A DNA stretch of 64,000 nt from Paralichthys olivaceus. Taxonomy: Eukaryota; Chordata; Actinopteri; Pleuronectiformes; Paralichthyidae. The DNA lies in NCBI RefSeq assembly GCF_024713975.1, contig NC_091096.1, positions 7,822,001 through 7,886,000 of the forward strand, read 5' to 3'. Positions 12,459 to 26,219 of this stretch are shown piece after piece. The first letter of the stretch is position 1. Each line of letters starts with the position of its first letter. The position numbers and the translations under genes were made by a program. Below the pieces are notes generated by a model, which worked only from the letters and a program-made list of their open reading frames with translations, was not told the origin of the DNA and searched no databases.

Positions 12459-15223
12459 CTGTGAGACAAAGAATGAGAAGAGATAGGGAAAAAAGAGAAG
12501 TGGATGGTTGGAGAGGAGGTGGGGTAAAGGAGTTGATTTGAAGACAAGGTTGGAAGGATGGATGGTTTAGAAGGGAGAAATATAAGATGATTGGGGGACA
12601 AACAGAGGAGAGATATGAAAATGTAATTAGAGGCAAATCAAGATAATGTGGAGTGTTGAGCAAGAACTGGAGGACTAAAGATGGAACTGGAATAACAGAC
12701 AGCATTTCTTTGAACTATTTAAAAGTTTGAAATGGTTTAAACATCAAGATAGAACGGCCAAAGCTCTGTTTGTATCTGCAATCAATCTTAAACAGCCCAA
12801 ATTGGATTACATGGGCCAACAAAGAATCTCTGGCAATCAACCAGTCAAAGGATATCTTAATAGATAAGGATGGTTATAGTTCACTCAAAGGACAATGGTT
12901 AACCAATTTAGGAGAACAATAAGTCAACAGCAAAAACACTGAGTGCATATATATGAGGGACAATCTAGGAAATCTGTTGAGATGAATCTAATGTGAGGAG
13001 AAAATGAGCAGAGTGAGGTGATGCCGAGTCAATAAAGATGACTGAGTCACTTCCAAATTGCATCGATATTGACTAAACTAGTTGAAATGAATGAAAACAG
13101 TAATAAAGTCATTCAGACCGACTCAGTGAATGAGGAAGTACATTCGGAAAACTTCTCAATCAACCGCACTGTCTGCTCGGCCATCTGTGTGTTTACATGT
13201 GACCTGTTTCTTCTGCTTTTTTTTTTAATTCAGCGAAAAGAGAAGTTTAACTTATGTCAACACCATCACATGGACCCTTGGATCCTCCTTTTCCAAGGAG
13301 AATGGTCCCAATGGTCTTGATGATTAGCTCTTGGAGCTGATCGGTTGGGGGAATGGGGGACGACCCCTGCAGGAGAGAGCTGTATGTTTGTTGCAAGACC
13401 CTGCACAGAGAAAACTGTATCCAAGGATGCCTAATCATACCTGCCTGCTGAAGATGGTACAATCTTTATGCATGGCCACCTATGACCAGCCACAAACATG
13501 GGTCAGATTTCTCCTGTTGCTGCCGATGGTCAATCTGACTATGACAGACGGTCACAGTGAGTTTGTGTGGGAGAGAGAGGGAGAGACAAAGAGTGCTCAG
13601 TTTCAACTTTTAATATAAACTGCTGATCCCATGATGTAGCCATCAGCTTTAACTATAGAGTGTTCACTTGCACACATAAAGTCTCTATCTGCACACAGAG
13701 CACTCTCTGTCATAGAGGATTAGGGGCTGGTAAAATTGGACAGGTTGTTTAAGGGGAATGTTTTTTGAGTCATTTTGGTTTAAAGGGGATGGCATTTAAG
13801 GGGACTTGGTGGAGGTATGCGCTTTACAGAGTCCAATTCTATTTCTCATTCCTGTATCTTTTTCACCTTTGTTGTAACATTACTGATTCTGAACATTCTG
13901 GTTAGTTTCATCTCAGTAGGCTTTTCATACTTGTATTCACTGGCCATAACAATATGTCATCATCAGTCGTGTTGAAGCACCACATTACCCTTGTGCTCTA
14001 ACACCTTGGTTAGCTTCTGGCTACTTTTGTAATTAAACAGAAATGAGTTTGGTTTGAAGAGTCAACCACATAGTTTCAACATTTAAGAGGAAACAGGATG
14101 CTTGGCCACATATTAAATAAGAACTAAACCACATTTAATGTGTTCACATGTGCCCTTTTGTCATCCCCTGATGTATATACATACTTTTGACCTACAAGTG
14201 TGGTCAACCCACAGCTATAGATTAGAAGGAAAGAAACATTTGTAAAGAAACACACGCCTCTTGCTGATGCAAGAAAGCCTACGGATGAGACAGTGTTGTA
14301 TCATTAGCTGCAGAGCTGCAACTGTCTCCTTCAGCTGAGTCGCAAAACAATCATTTTTATATGTGCCTCTCCATAGATTTTGGGATACGCAATAACTTTT
14401 TCTGATCATAAACTGTAGCATGATAGATTTTGTTGATGATAAAGGTCACGTTTTACAAGAAAAGAAGAACACACAGGTAATGAGAACCCAGAGATGTTTT
14501 TCAAGATACCAACATGCATTATATTGCAACCACAGCCTATTTATATACACTGTTGTAGACATGAGTGGCTGAATGACAGTTAAAAACATTCAGACTTCAG
14601 CTGCAGTCGTATTAACATTGGTTTATCATTCTCAAACTATAACATGCGCCTGCAGTACATACCATCTTCCTCCAGTGCTGCGGAGATGGGTCTACTCTAA
14701 ATAAAGGAAGTATGAGCATGTGCGTATGTGCATGTGTGTCTGCATACGGGGTTTGTGGGTTGATGTGGGGGGAGTCACAGACTGTGGTCCAACAGATCAC
14801 AGAAAACCACAAGAAATAGTAGTGGGGGCGCTTTGGTCGGCCCAAACATGGAGCAACATGTCTCGTTATTGCTCGGCCAACATCATCTCTCTCCCTCTCT
14901 GCGTCCTAAATGACCACGTTGGGAGAAGAAAAGATGTGAATTCTTGAGCTTGTGTCACGCCACAGGCCGTCGTTTTAATTTTTGTATTCGTATCATCAAA
15001 CATACCAGGGGAGGCGTACGTCAGAGATGGAGCGAAAACTTGGCATCGTGAAATATTGCGTCACCAAAGTTCCTGGATGTGTCCTGTCACAACAACCAAT
15101 TCCCTTCCTGTACTTCGAGGAGCATGCTCAGTGCGTGCCCCCTTATGCCCCTGCAGCTGGCCCCCTCAGAAGCCTGTTTCTATCTGCCTGGCCAGCCCAG
15201 CGATGACTCAGCACTGACTACAG

Positions 15224-15288
<65 letters not shown>
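15224..15288 (+). repeat. AC microsatellite
   Basis: About 65 bases of uninterrupted AC dinucleotide. Confidence 0.95.
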
Positions 15289-15290
<2 letters not shown>

Positions 15291-15959
15291 CCTCTTGATG
15301 TTTCCCTCTGGGGGCTTGGCCGTCTTTGTTCCCATGGTTTTGCCTCTTTCTCTTTTCATCCTGTCTGTCCTGGTATGTGGATCTCCAGATGGGGTTGGAT
15401 GCACACTTACACACCATTAAGGCCACATTCAAGTTGTAAGAAGAAATAAAAAGGCTTATTCAGTTTGGGGTTTCCCTTCTCTATCCAGAATCTCCAACCT
15501 CTACTTTTTGCTTTGTTATTGTGTTATCATTTTGTTAAGACAGCATTCATCAGAGGATGACAGAAAAAAATGGTGAACAGTCCTGAACAAAAGACTCAAA
15601 GTTCCTGCCTTCCCTCCTCTCTTCCTCATTTAGTCATCACTCCCTCCTCCTCCTCATTCCTTGACAAAGCCTACATTCTTCACTGTGGCACACACACACA
15701 CATTCACAGAGTCAAACCAAATAAAAGCTGCTGTTCGTATGTCTCACCTATGACTATAAAGTTATTCATGCTGCAGCTCAACCGTTGCTGTTTAAAATAG
15801 CAGTCAGCAACAGACATCAGTCATTGGCCTTTATTAAGCAGATGCACATGTCAGACAGGTGCGAGAAAAAATAGTCTGCAGCTTGTTAACGGACATTGAG
15901 TGAAATATAGCACAGTCTCCCAGTTTAAACCACCGACGTTTAATGTAAGGTCTAACAAT

Positions 15960-16045
15960 AGCGATATGCAACAATTAGTCAAACTATTCTGATAATTGAT
16001 AGTTGTTAAAGTAATTTTTCAAGCATAAATATCACAAAACAGCTC
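15960..16045 (+). repeat. fragment of the AGGGCTGCAAC family
   Basis: Text such as 'tgcaacaattagtcaaacta', 'taattgatagttgttaaagt' and 'tttttcaagcataaatatca' follows the end section of this family. Limits are approximate. Confidence 0.4.
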
Positions 16046-18474
16046 AAAAAAATGTATATAAAGATGACAAACTGGGCCCTGGGAACGTAGCATTTTACAC
16101 AGTTTTAGTCAAGAAATGAATTTAAATAAGTAGAACAGCCCTTACCTTATTACCTTTCCTCATCACTATGTTTCTCCCAACACCACGAAATCCCTCAAAT
16201 AAGTTTTTATTCAAGCAGGAAGGAAACAGGATGCGTGAAAAAGACACCTGAATTAATTGGCGAGCTTGAGTGACCTCATGACTTCTGTCAGCTCACAGAG
16301 TCAATTCTTATCGTAACCCAACATTGGATGGGATGGAGGTATGATGCAATGGTTATGTCATTACGACAAACTGTCTGGACACCATATCCTTACTCTTGTT
16401 GAGGGTGAAGGGCAGATCAACACTCAGATCCAAACTCATGGTGACTGTGGAATATTGGGAAACAAAGGCAAAAAAAACTGGCAACACCAGCATCAGCTTC
16501 AGACACTACCAAGCAACAAGGCTCAGGAGCAAAATTCTTACAAAAACAAGACCCTGTGAAACAGATCACATATTTACGGGTTTCCGGTAAATCACAAGGC
16601 TGTGGAGGACTTTCACCATCACCTTGGCCTGAACCTGCAGGTTTACCCAATCAATTGGACAGGGATGAAATGAGGAAGATGACGACCATGATCACGTTGT
16701 TTTCGGACTGAGGTCATTTGAAATACAAAAGTCGGTTTGAAATACAAACATTTTCATTGGTTGCGAAATTAGAAAACATCCCTGAGTGCAGGATGACTCA
16801 TCATTTGACAGCAGACAGGGATTTTGATGTAAAAATGAAAAAATTACATGATATTGTTTTTTTACATGTATTTGGCAAACAAAAACGATCAACTGACGCA
16901 GGATCAAAACTGCAAAAATGTATATTTAATTTAATGTTGCCTGCAAAGAACAAACAAAATGTGAAGATGACATTCACTGTCAGGCACAACACAAAAATTA
17001 GACTCTACAAGGACTCACAAAGTTTGAGGCTATTACAACACTGAGGATTATCAGTGCTGCCGGTGGAAGCCTTGTTGCAGGGAGGTCCTATTTATATCTG
17101 AACAGCTTGGTATCAGCTCTCACACACCACAACGTGCTCCCCGTTGTCCCCAATTGAGAAAGGCTCTTGTTTGGTGCAGCGGGCAGAGACACAGCCACAA
17201 AAGAGATCCCTGAGTTTTCAGGTCATGTATTCATAGCAGGTGGCAACCAGCATGGCTGCACACTGGGCGAACTGTAAAAGTGGCTAAAGCTGTGGTGTTT
17301 CTAATGGCCACTAGATGGCTGTTTAGAAATTTGACTGGAAGGAAATAAATAGAAAACACCCAGATATTATTACATGTTTTTTTCACCAGTGTGTAGATTT
17401 TCTGTAATTAGCGAAGTTAGAGTGTCTAAGAAAATCATTTGTCTGACCAAAAACAGCATCATGAAGATGTAACCAAGGGTTCCAGACATGTTGAGTGTAT
17501 TTTTTCCTTAATATCTGATGTTTTGAAAACCATGGGATTAATTAAGCAAGAAAAGCACTGTCAGATGTGTCAACAGTGGAAATCATCACACTGTACCCGA
17601 TTTTCTGATTTCAACGACTAACATGAAACCAGCGATCAGCAAACCCAAAATCACATCCTAATAAAAACCACGCATTACGTCACAGATGCTGTTACGATGT
17701 CTTTAAGTTCATACTTAAACATACATTCAAGTCTTACTGTGAGGTGATGAGTTGAGCTCTGTTCTCGTTCTGAACACACAGAGTCAAATGCGTGTGAGCA
17801 GCTTGTGAACAATCCAGTCTGTAAAAGTTTGCACATGTACACCTCAATGTGCCATTTGGTTGGTCATTACTATAGAAACAGGATGTCCTCCTAATCCTCA
17901 TACTCATAATACAGTATAAAATGCAATTTAGAGCAAGCCACATCCTTCTGACCTTTATATAGCCCTGGTCCTATTACCGAGATCAGCCGGATCCAATCTA
18001 CTGCTACGACTCAATTAGTCTGCGTGGCATCAAGGCTCTCATCAAACATCAAACATCCCACTTTTTCCCATAAAAGCTGCGAGTGGAAAAAGTGAATAAA
18101 TTAGAAAGAAAAAAATCTGGTGACACGTGCATCACAATGTGTGGGATGAAAAACAGATTTTGTTTCCACCTTTGAATTTTAATTCTCTGAATCAGAATGA
18201 ATCACAGAGCCGGGGATATAAATTTACAAAGCTGAGAAGGAGGGAGTAAGTGATTGTGTGAGTCCGGGAGGTCGAGAGAGGGAGCAGGGGGGGGAGGTTT
18301 ATTAAAAAGAGAGAGACAGGAAGGAGGAGGCAGAAAGGAGTGAGGGAATAATCAGACAAGAAAAGGAAGTGGAGGAGACGGAGAAACAAGAGTCACAAGG
18401 ACAGAGAGAAAGACAGATGAGGGGGATAATGAGAGGGCAGACAGGAAGGGTAAAAGAGCGGGAGAAAAGAAGGG

Positions 18475-18522
18475 GAGGGGAGAGGAGAGGAGAGGAGAGG
18501 AGAGGAGAGGAGAGGAGAGGAG
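18475..18522 (+). repeat. GAGGA purine minisatellite
   Basis: About nine near-perfect five-base units of AGGAG/GAGGA inside a wider purine-rich block (18230-18580). The plus strand is nearly pure purine, so it is a candidate for triplex or quadruplex formation. Confidence 0.85.
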
Positions 18523-19684
18523 GTGGTGCCAGGTTTGTGGATGAAGGTCCAGGTGGCAGAGGAACAGAGAGAGAAGGATCTCTACCATAACCCTCTGCCT
18601 GGGCAGCGATCACAGCAACAGGAAGCCCTGCCCTGCGACCAGCGCACCCATGCAAAGATATAGTGACACACACACACACGTGCACAGAATGTTCCAAAAA
18701 TGCAGCCTTACATCAAAGATGGAAACAGTAAACTCGAGAGCTGTTACTTAAAATGGTGTGAGTGTGATAAAAATGTGTTACACTGATACACACATGACTC
18801 AATTCTTACTAGATCCGTCTGTGACATCAGTGTATTAATCTTGATGAAATAAGACAGATTCCCCAGAAGAATTAGTTCAGCTGGTTTGTTTTATAGCAAA
18901 AGACAAAATAGAAAACATTTGCTATGCAGCTTGGAATAGAAGACGGCAGAGATGCTACCAAAGTTGTGGTCACGCTTGTTTTATAAAAACACAATCTAAT
19001 ACTGGCTCGCAAAGTATGATTTTTTTTTAGCCATGGCAGGGACAGAGAGCAGGGGAATGATATGCAGTAAATGGTCCAGCTGGCTGAAAAAAACAAATTA
19101 AATGTACAATACAACTATTAACTGTTTCATGGAGTGCTAATGTGCAGACTTGGACTATTTCTCCATGCAGCCAAAAAGAAATCCCGTATAACCAGTCGTT
19201 TTGTGAACTCCACAGAATGAGTTCAGTGCTCTCATTGGTTGCACTTACGAGGGTGATGACAATCAAGGTCAAAGGTCAAACTGACTGTAGTTCGACAGCA
19301 GTGGCAAAGTGTAACATCCGAGCTGCTTGCAAAACCTAGGTGCCACACTGACGTAAAACATACCACGATGTCGCTGTAATAAAAACAATGGCTCACACAG
19401 GTATAAACAGTCCTGCTGTTGATCATGTACGGCTCTGACCTGCAGACGATGTCTGAGACATCATCAAAATTCTGAAGTGAGAACAAATTCTAAGATTTTA
19501 GGTGAAATAAAAAAGCTCAACAGTAACTACAGTATTTATAATTTCCATCTACAGCTGCAAAAATAGAGATACAATTATCTAAATTAAGGTATTATTACAA
19601 ATATTTATCAATCTATCTTGCATTGGTAATCATTTATAATGATTTGATTGCGCTAGAGTTAACTTACATTATACCAAGACTGCA

Positions 19685-19942
19685 GGCAATTATTTTTAAA
19701 ATTGATCATCTGTTAATTATTTTCTCTATCGATCATCTATAACATGTAATATAATTCTCAGATATAAAACTTTTTTTTGGGGTATGACAAAGAAAAGCAT
19801 TAAATCCTGCCATTTGAAGAGCTCTAGCGAGTAAATGTTTGACATTCTTTTCTAAAAATGAAAATGATTAATTGATTAGCAAAATACTTAATTTCCTTTA
19901 AATTGACTCATTGATTTGACGACTATTCATTACAGCTCTACG
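19685..19942 (+). repeat. copy of the AGGGCTGCAAC family
   Basis: The copy starts with 'ttaattattttctctatcga' and later holds 'gagctctagcgagtaaatgt', 'gattaattgattagcaaaat' and 'ttcattacagctct', the landmarks of the family in forward order. It is diverged and its first bases are missing or degenerate. Confidence 0.45.
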
Positions 19943-22200
19943 CGATACTAGTTAGGACATTAAAGAAATGCGACGTGTAAACACTGGAAGTCAACTTAAT
20001 AAAATGTAAGCAGCTCTATCCAATTTTAAGGAAAATACAAAAGGAACATGCAGTATGTGACAAGAGTGTGAGATAAAGGCCAGGAATTACCTCATATGCA
20101 GTCACCACTCAATATTGTTATGACAGGCACAACAGCCTGCTTGACAGTGAGCCAACACACCAGCTAACATGAAGTGACACTGTGTCACCTTTTCTCAACC
20201 CTTTGAGGCCTGGCTGCATGAAACTACAAAAGTTTTCTGTAAATGTATTTATTTCCTGATTGATCAGCTGCATGAAAAAAACCATCTGCAGCAGCAGAGA
20301 TGGGATTGACTCGAGTCTCAGTGTTCCTGTTTGTTATCAAAGCTCGTTCACATGTCACTTCACACAAATAGAGCAGAAAGCGAGACGCACACAGCTTACA
20401 TAATTCAAGAACATATTGTGAAGGAGGAAGTGGGGCTGAAACATGAGATAACCTCGGCCTTAACTTCACATAGACTGAGGAAAGCGTCAGCTGATGCAGG
20501 GAGTCTATTTCAAGTGTTAACCATCAGTAAAGAATAAAAGCCTTGTTCTGGATGTGTAGGTATCACAAAGAAATGTAAATGTTTATATGTGTGAAGCTCA
20601 AATACTTAAACATTGTTGGTTCATGAGAAGAAGAATCAGAAAATTGAAGGAAAGGAAAAAACCGACCTACAACACATACAGAAAGCTATGGGGTAAGAAG
20701 AACCTTTAATCCTCCATGTTTGGCATTTAGTGAAGCTGAAGCTCTTATTCACAGTGGCCTCAGGAAACACATACACTACATCAACATTTACTTTCCACTG
20801 TCTGTGTCTTGACATTGCAGCTATCTTTAAAAAGAGAAAAGAAAACATGAGGCGGCAACAGCTGCGAAATGGAGAAGACTTATCTATTGTCATGCATGTG
20901 TTTTTTTTTGTTTTGTTATACATGTGTAGGCTAAATTCTTTTGGGTGCATACTGTAGGGTTTCTGTTTCAGTCGGAGTAATCTCTAGTTCAGCCTCACGT
21001 TCCCACAACAATGCAGGACTCCAGCACAACACAATGCTGCTATTATTAAGACATAAGTAAAGCCCTGACGCTTTCTGGCCATTTCCTGTCGTCTGGGAAC
21101 GCAGTGAGGGAGGCAGGTTGGGAAAAGAAGAAAAAAAACACCTAAAAGGCTTGGATCCATGACGATAAAGCAAGGATTATAGGAATCAAAATAAGAGACA
21201 AAGTCCTTCAGGAAATGATCCCATGTATCTAGTAAGTCCCAATAACTTAGTAAAACACTCACTAACAAGTTTCCCTCCAGCTGTCCGGCATCCTGCCAAC
21301 AACTAATACAAAACATCTTCTGCACAGTCTGCAGTCTATCATTATCCTGGGAAGACAGACCCCAGCATGTCATGAAAAACTAAAATATAGGTCTCCGAGA
21401 GACATAATGACAGGCAAAAAAATGAAAAGAGAAGTTTAGTTTTGTCTCTGGCTGCTTGGATGTGATGTATGAGGAGAAGAGTCTAAAAGGGAATTAGGTC
21501 AGTAGTCAAAAGCAGTATTAAACAAAATTCATGTGAGGTTGAAATTACGCAGAATTATTCAGCCATGAGGTTGTGACTCATAATCAAGAGTAAAAATATG
21601 ATTCAAAATATGACTAATAATAATACAGAAAAGTTGCCCAACACAAATTTTGAGTCACTGTTTCTGGACCTGCTGCCACTCATGATTATTTTCATTACCT
21701 ATCTTTTTCTATGACTAATCCTTAAGAAATGGAAATACGCATTATGCCACTTTGGACTCCCGCATCGTACGTCATGTTCTCCAGAAGTTATGACAGAGAC
21801 AGACAAAGTCCCAAGTAAATTGGATATGACGCAATAAAAAGGTGCTTAAAATGAAACGCCCCCGATACAATTGTGGATTTCTCTGGGTTTTAAACATTGT
21901 TGGATGATCTAAGTACACAGGTCAACAAAATATAACATAGGTCTAGTTGTTTTTAGACATTTTAAAAAAGAATTGTTACTTATTATATCTTTAAGCATAA
22001 AAGCATATGCTGATTTTTATTCTAATTTCTAAATCAAGCTAGTGAATCTATAAGTACTTCTACTGCGCAGTTAAGCAAATCTGTATAGTATATCTATATC
22101 ATGCAACAGACTGCACAACACAAAGTCAATGTACTGTGCGAACTGTTAAAATGAAAAAGAAAAAACTTGAATAAATGCACAGAAACTTTGTCATGCACAT

Positions 22201-22239
<39 letters not shown>
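22201..22239 (+). repeat. CA microsatellite
   Basis: About 39 bases of CA dinucleotide. A TG run with ATATAT lead-in follows at 22620-22655. Confidence 0.9.
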
Positions 22240-22240
<1 letters not shown>

Positions 22241-23081
22241 AGTCCTGGCAAAATAAACACTGGCTGACAGTGCATGCTACACAACATTAAATATGCATAC
22301 ACTGAATAACTAAACAGTTTTAAGGAGGTTTCTCAGCTACAGAGCCGCCAGAAGCTGAACTCAACGCACCTCGAGGGCCTTTAAACACAGGATTAGTTTC
22401 TGCAAAGCTGCAAACAACAATCCATCATTCACAATTCAGCCAATTCAAGCACTCGAGACTGAAATGCTGCAGCCCGGGAGAGTACGACAGATATCTCTGT
22501 GTGAACTCCACAAGCACTCCATGAATGAGTCATGCCTACTCGTGATGCGTTTCTGATTCATTATAAATTGTAGGATGCATGATAGTATTTAAGATTTGTG
22601 ATACTGTATATTATGTATGTATATATATATGTGTGTGTGTGTGTGTGTGCGTGCGTGCCTGGTTGTTCGGGTGGGGGCGGCGGGAGATAATTGGATCCTT
22701 CAGTTACTCTGATCGGCTGTGAATCATCTGCAGGCATCTGACTTCCTGGAAGGCTAATTCAGGAGTTATAAATTTTTCCACATTGGGACTCATGAGGAGC
22801 CAACAGAGTTTCAGTATTCGCACTCACACAACACTTTCTGACACACTAACAACACACCAGGCTGCTCTTTTGCAGCATTTTGTGTGGGTGTGTGTGTGGT
22901 GATAGCTAAATGTGCTTCTGATGGGAACTTCAATGACATGATGCAAATTAAGTATTTTGCGTGAGAACGTGTTCCTGCTTTCACTTCAACTTAGACATGA
23001 CTCGTCTTTCAGCAGAACACACACAGAGGAACAAACACACCGTAAGCGATTTCATATGTGTTTGTGTGTGCGTGTGTGTGT

Positions 23082-23288
23082 AGGGCTGTACATAACAATT
23101 ATTTTCATTATCGATTTTCTCAGTTATTCATTCAGTTCACAGTTTCTCTGTCTCAAGTTTGCTTGTTTTATGTGACCAACAGACCAAAAACGTTACCGTC
23201 AAGTTTTACAACTAACAACAACACATCCTCATGTTTGAGAAGCTGTTGAATTGAATAATCCATTAAAGTGATTGACTGTTGCAGCCCT
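23082..23288 (+). repeat. near-complete AGGGCTGCAAC-type element with inverted ends
   Basis: The segment begins 'agggctgtacataacaatta' and ends 'gttgcagccct', so the ends are imperfect inverted repeats. The middle contains 'gaccaacagaccaaaaacgt' and 'catgtttgagaagctgttga'. This is the most complete short copy in the window and fits a non-autonomous DNA element of about 207 bases. Confidence 0.6.
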
Positions 23289-23685
23289 CTATGTTTGCAG
23301 TCATGAACTGTGGAGACACTTCCGTCCTGCACCCACACTGTGCAAACAAACAGACACAGATGCACACAAATCTATTAATGTATTGCACCTACAAGCACAC
23401 ACATGTTCCATGCGACATCCTCATGCTGCTGCAACTAGCTATAATCAACATTCTTCTAACTACTAGAACAGGGGCGCATTTGGGTAAACGCATGCAAAAT
23501 ACACACACGGCCTCTAATTACTGCTGCTTTGGAAAATAACACACAGGCACGCATGCCCCCCCACCACCACCGAACACTCGAAAAGAAATACAACGGTTCT
23601 TGCATTGTGTTTGTGGTGCAAATTCAATGTCTGAGATTTTAAGGCTGAGCTGTTTGGGTGGGCAAGGGCCATGCATGTCACATTA

Positions 23686-23689
<4 letters not shown>

Positions 23690-23742
<53 letters not shown>
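23690..23742 (+). repeat. CA microsatellite
   Basis: About 53 bases of CA dinucleotide next to 'gcgc', in predicted sh2b3 intron 1. Confidence 0.95.
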
Positions 23743-23745
<3 letters not shown>

Positions 23746-26100
23746 CCGACTGCTGGATAACATGTGTGTTGTGTTGCAGAAGGTCCCCATTATGACCAGA
23801 AACAAGCTTTCTTTTTCTTCCATTTTCTGCCCTAATTTGTCTCTTCCGTCTCTCTCTCTCTCTGTCATTCTTCTTTTTCAGATTCTTGCTCCTGTCTGCC
23901 TGCCAAGTTATCTCCCATGGCTCCTCTCTCCCTCCCTTTTTTCCTCTCTTTCTCCTCTTTTTTTCTCCCTCCACCCCCCCAGAGGACCGTTGTGGGTCAG
24001 ACCTCTCTCGTGGTCTCATCAGTGGATTTCTTAGAATCCCTGAGGGAAGCGGAAGAGCTGGTATGACATTGTCTGATCCATTGCCGATAGCTGAGGCTGC
24101 AGAGTCTGCTACTTTTTTGTCTGAAATAACACATACATGCAAACACTAACATGAAATGTGCACAACGCAAACATATTTTAAAACCACTGCTTAAGATTAG
24201 AGCCACAGTGTCCAAATTCCAAGAAGCGGCCTGTTCTTTTAAGGAAAGTTGTTTGAGACGGCAACCAAGACAATACTGTGTTGTGTGGGATAAAATCCCC
24301 AACCAAGTAATCTTATTATGTTCGGAAAAGAAAAATTACATTATAATTATGCTGAACAAGTGTCAACCCCCCTCTCTAGGGAGTATCCAAGAGTTTCAGT
24401 TTTGAAAATGTGAAGCAGATTCAGCAGTATTCAGATGGCCACAGATGAATATTTCTGTGAATCCTGGTTGTTTTATTTATTTTTTTAGAATTAATGTATT
24501 TACGAGTATGCATTAATGCGGACACAACAGAACTTGTCTTGTCCAAAAGAGAAGTGAAGACAGCACCAAAATATCCGACTGTCAGATACTAGGGAAGTCT
24601 GTGGGGAAGTAAAAACATTATAAGCGTAAAGGCCAATTAAACACATGGAGCTGAACTAGACCTTTATTGTGGACTTTTGTTAAACAGGAAATAATTATGT
24701 AAAGTTTAGCTCCCACCCTGGAGGCGTGTTCTTCTGTGTCTTTTGTGCTGTAATGTCTCAAGGTGTGACAACTGTCCCATTAGACTGTATGATGCTGAGA
24801 TTACTGCAGGGGGCAAATATTCACACCATCACATGACTTAGATAAAATGTTTTTAAAGAAGGCGGCAACCTGACATACATTTGTGAGGCTGGGTGGGCAA
24901 TATGATGACATGTACAGTACGATGCTGAGACAATCAGTCAACCACACACACACACACACACGTACACACTCTGGAGATAAGAACTGAAGTGCACCCCTTC
25001 CAAAACACACACACACACTCCTTCTACCCTCCTTCACTATTACTGTTTTGATTTACTGCTACACAACACTGGATTGTGAAACCAAGTGGCTGCTCCCCAC
25101 TGGTTCCTGTTCTCTATCCAGCAGTTATGGATCTGAGCACGCACGCCACGCACTCATGCTCCAGGGACGCAAGATCACGTACCACACAAACAACTATAAC
25201 GTTCACATCTTACATATTAAATAAGTCAGTAAGTAGGTGAAGTTCCTGGATTTCTGTTGGAAGTGTCACTTAAGCTACAACAGTAAGTTAAAAAAACAGT
25301 GTGTGTTGTGTACATGTTTAGTGCCGGCTGTCCACACTGATGGGATGCCAAGCAGCTCGAATACCGAAAGATCCTGCTTGGTTGTCATGGCTGAATTTTG
25401 AGGGGCCCCGGGGCAAACACTTATTGTTGGGCCCCTGTTGACCAACAATACATGCTAATGTATCCATGATGAATAAATGGCACACACAAACCCATTGAAT
25501 GGCAACAATTCTGATAATTAACTGCTCTTTGTAGATCACAAGTATCTACATCTTGAATATTAAAATTTGGGACGTTTCATAATTGTCTACGATAGTAAAC
25601 TCAGGTCTCATACTGATAATTAGTCAATAAAACAAGGTTTGAACGTGTTATCTAAGGCTTCGGTGAATAATTAGCATATCATAATGAAATAATCTGCACA
25701 AATGAACATTTTCTGACATTTTATAAACTGAGCAGATTAGTAAAGAAAACAGAAGTCAAGTGTAGTGACAGTGAACATTTTCTTCTTCTCTGATGATGGA
25801 ATAATACATTGTCTTGAGGTTATGGTTAAAATAAGTTGGTAGAAGACAACTTTCACCAAAAATAAAAACTCTCGAACTAACTTAAAACAATTAAAGTCAG
25901 ATGGTTAGATTCTGCTTTCATTTAGTACATCCCTGCAACAAATTCTGGATTGATACAGTTGTGTGTATAAAGTGCTTTTTTTGGTGAGAGAGGGGGGGGG
26001 GGGTTCTGGGGTCCCTGGGAAGTTGCATAGAGTCTCTAAGTTTACATTTTAAAAGTTTACTTCTCGGCTACAAAAAAGTTTTTCTGCATCTGCTGCTCCA

Positions 26101-26200
26101 GCCACTGGGGGAGGAAGAAGAGGAGGAAGAGGAGGAAGACGAAGAAGAAGCCCTTTAAATGTGAGAGCATTCTCTGACTATTCTTCTTCTTCTTCTTCTT
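26101..26200. repeat. GGA/GAA tract facing a TTC tract
   Basis: A purine run rich in GGA and GAA at 26107-26151 is followed, after about 30 bases, by (TTC)n at 26180-26200. The two can base-pair. It lies just inside predicted intron 1, about 120 bases from the predicted sh2b3 exon 1 donor. Confidence 0.7.
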
Positions 26201-26219
26201 ATGATCAGTGCAGAGAAAG

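Noticed and set aside
20984..21373. A 129-codon minus-strand ORF, with a start (CWGLSSQDNDRLQTVQK) faintly like the end of a LINE reverse transcriptase.
   Set aside because: Similarity is limited to a few residues and fades at once; no domain or splice context. It may be an old LINE scrap but cannot be supported.
23678..24142. A 154-codon minus-strand ORF.
   Set aside because: Built largely from the GA-rich and CA-repeat sequence (poly Val-Cys and Arg/Lys/Glu stretches); typical of simple-repeat translation.
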